This document shows positions 6,757 to 8,255 of a stretch of 8,255 nucleotides of DNA, piece by piece; within the stretch, counting starts at the first letter, position 1; every line of letters begins with the position of its first letter. The stretch comes from HGM05232 sp036661515 (GTDB taxonomy: Bacteria > Bacteroidota > Bacteroidia > Bacteroidales > Muribaculaceae): contig JAVWYO010000090.1 in NCBI GenBank assembly GCA_036661515.1, positions 1-8,255 on the forward strand. The letters run 5' to 3'. The notes beneath the pieces are model-generated. The model was not told the origin of the DNA and searched no databases. It saw nothing but the letters and a program-made list of their open reading frames with translations. Position numbers and translations under genes: made by a program.

Positions 6757-8255
6757 ATGCCGTTTTTTAAAACTATAAAGCGAGCTTTTGGCTTTTCTGA
6801 TTGTGAAGAAAATGCTAATCTTGAAGAAGACAACGTCTTTAAGACCTCAGAGCGTACCCCTTATATTAATCCTTTCAAAAAAGAAAACGAAGCAAAGTCA
6901 GATATTGCTACGCAAAACGATAATAATATTAATGTGTCTGAAACTATTCATGAAAATATTAAAGAGGAGGCTGAATCACAACTTCCAGATACATTGCTCG
7001 ATGGCATTCTTGAAATTGTCAATGGGTCGCTCCCAGAATTTATAAGAAAATGTATTAATATTGAAGCCGAAAAAAAACACTTATACGACTCAATGGGATC
7101 GGCTTTTCAAGATTACGCTACTAAGTTAAAGGCCGATGCTGTGAAAAGCTGTGTTTCTAAAGCGGAAGCTGAGAGAGAAAGTTTAACGATAAAGTTTAAT
7201 GAGATGCAGGCTCGTATGCAAGATGCTGAACTAAAAAAGGAAGAACTTAATAACCTTCAATTAAGCACCGAGCGACAAAAGCGTGCCTTAACCGATAGAA
7301 TACATGACTTGGAACTTGCAAATCAAAAGTGTGAGGCAGAAGTAGAACAATACATGCTTGAAAACAAGAGTCTTCTTAATAAATTGAAAGTTTCTCAAGT
7401 AAAATCTGACGATATCGATTTTTTCAAAAATGAAAGTTCTAACCTTAAATCCAAACTTTCTGAAAAAGAGAATGAACTTGCCCAAATAGAAGAACTAAAA
7501 CAAAACATTCTTTCCTTACAACAAGAAAATGATGCACTTAAGCAAGCAAAAGAGAAAACAATAAAGACGGAGTCTGAACTTGAACTTGATGTTGCAGTAA
7601 TAAACGAAATGCGTACGAGAATTGCTTCTCAAAATCAAGAATTGGAATCTAAATCTATTGAATTTGCTGATTTGCAGGCTAAATTAAAATTATCAGCTGA
7701 AGAACTTGAGGGCTTAAGAGAGGAACTCAATGAAGCTAATACTAATCTTAATGTTATAGAAGAAATTCAAGAACAGCTTAATAATGTTGAAGATTTGAAG
7801 AAACGTAAAGATGCTAAAATTAATAGCCTAACAGAATCTATTAAATCTCGTGATATTGAAAATGCTGAATTGCGACAAAATATTATTTCGCTAAAAAAGA
7901 CTATTGAGGATAATATGAAGTCTTATGCTGAGCAGTTGAATGAATTTACTAAAAAAGCGATAAAGGAAGTTGCGCCAAAGCCTAAGAATGACGACGTTTT
8001 CGATATGACGATGCTCGATGATATTTCTATCTCGTCTGAGCCTGTTTCACCAAGATATAATAGTTCTCCGATAAAGGATAATAGTATTACTTTTGATACG
8101 ACCGCAAATATTTCAGCTATTGATGACACCCATGCCGATTGGCTCGTACCCACTCCGCCATCGGAAATAGAGGCTAATACTATTGCCGAAGATAAGAACA
8201 TTCAAAATACAATTGAGACTCATAAGACAATAGAAGATTCTCAAATGTCGCTTTT
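6757..8255 (+). CDS. Long coiled-coil protein, 3' end cut by window
   Basis: This open frame starts at ATG 6757, 4 bases after the previous stop, and runs without a stop to the window end (499 complete codons plus 2 bases). I do not recognise a named family. The N-terminus MPFFKTIKRAFGF is short and basic-hydrophobic, followed by an acidic, Asn-rich linker (about 17-75). A short globular or helical part (76-135, LLDGILEIVNGSLPEFIRK) comes next, then a long charged heptad-rich coiled coil (about 136-405). A disordered acidic and Ser/Pro-rich tail follows, with DWLVPTPPSE (461-470). The last visible residues are Q496-M-S-L, and the next codon begins TT (Phe or Leu), which resembles a sliding-clamp-binding QL[SD]LF motif near a C-terminus. 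There is no signal peptide. The 4-base gap points to coupled translation with the receiver/ATP-binding protein. Codon use is like its neighbours, with no sign of transfer. Confidence 0.85.
   Translation, partial: MPFFKTIKRAFGFSDCEENANLEEDNVFKTSERTPYINPFKKENEAKSDIATQNDNNINVSETIHENIKEEAESQLPDTLLDGILEIVNGSLPEFIRKCINIEAEKKHLYDSMGSAFQDYATKLKADAVKSCVSKAEAERESLTIKFNEMQARMQDAELKKEELNNLQLSTERQKRALTDRIHDLELANQKCEAEVEQYMLENKSLLNKLKVSQVKSDDIDFFKNESSNLKSKLSEKENELAQIEELKQNILSLQQENDALKQAKEKTIKTESELELDVAVINEMRTRIASQNQELESKSIEFADLQAKLKLSAEELEGLREELNEANTNLNVIEEIQEQLNNVEDLKKRKDAKINSLTESIKSRDIENAELRQNIISLKKTIEDNMKSYAEQLNEFTKKAIKEVAPKPKNDDVFDMTMLDDISISSEPVSPRYNSSPIKDNSITFDTTANISAIDDTHADWLVPTPPSEIEANTIAEDKNIQNTIETHKTIEDSQMSL

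Noticed and set aside
6788..7045. Plus-strand 85-residue frame overlapping the start of the coiled-coil gene
   Set aside because: It is out of frame with the long open frame starting at 6757. Its Lys/Leu/Ile-rich composition looks like a shifted reading of that gene.
7923..8201. Minus-strand 92-residue open frame with hydrophobic stretches
   Set aside because: It is antisense to the coiled-coil gene. The apparent hydrophobicity comes from reading acidic/Ser codons backwards, and there is no sign of a promoter or conserved motif.

Overview
The window is AT-rich and looks like chromosomal DNA from a member of the Bacteroidota, most likely order Bacteroidales. The udk and LptB proteins read like Bacteroides-type homologues. 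Start codons lack Shine-Dalgarno sequences, and the one divergent intergenic region contains several matches to the Bacteroidetes -7 promoter element TAnnTTTG. The family (Bacteroidaceae, Muribaculaceae or other) cannot be settled from sequence alone. I see no mobile element, rRNA, tRNA or CRISPR array.

Layout. Positions 24-509 (+) encode a small GNAT acetyltransferase. It converges tail to tail, with only 6 bases between, on a two-gene minus-strand operon: mlaE (2037 to 1288) then mlaF (1286 to 516). These are the permease and ATPase of an MCE-type phospholipid transporter; no MlaD/MCE subunit is present in the window. The region of about 230 bases at 2038-2265 is the divergent promoter region. 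To its right runs a tightly packed plus-strand cluster: udk (uridine kinase, 2266-2883), lptB (LPS-export ATPase with an extra acidic N-terminus, 2898-3749), a 988-residue protein joining two receiver-like domains to a PEP-synthase-type ATP-binding domain (3786-6752), and a long coiled-coil protein (6757 to beyond the window end). The gaps are 14, 36 and 4 bases, consistent with one operon.

How they fit together. MlaE/MlaF and LptB both serve the Gram-negative outer membrane: lipid asymmetry and LPS transport. Udk salvages pyrimidine nucleosides. The last two genes are the least understood. The 988-residue protein keeps the ATP-binding residues of PEP synthase/PPDK but has neither the phosphohistidine swivel domain nor the PEP-binding barrel, so it cannot be an ordinary PEP synthase. 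It looks like a receiver-controlled ATP-dependent enzyme or phosphotransferase of unknown substrate. It is probably co-translated with the coiled-coil protein, whose visible sequence ends in Q-M-S-L followed by a codon beginning TT. That resembles a bacterial sliding-clamp-binding motif. This pair is the most interesting part of the window.
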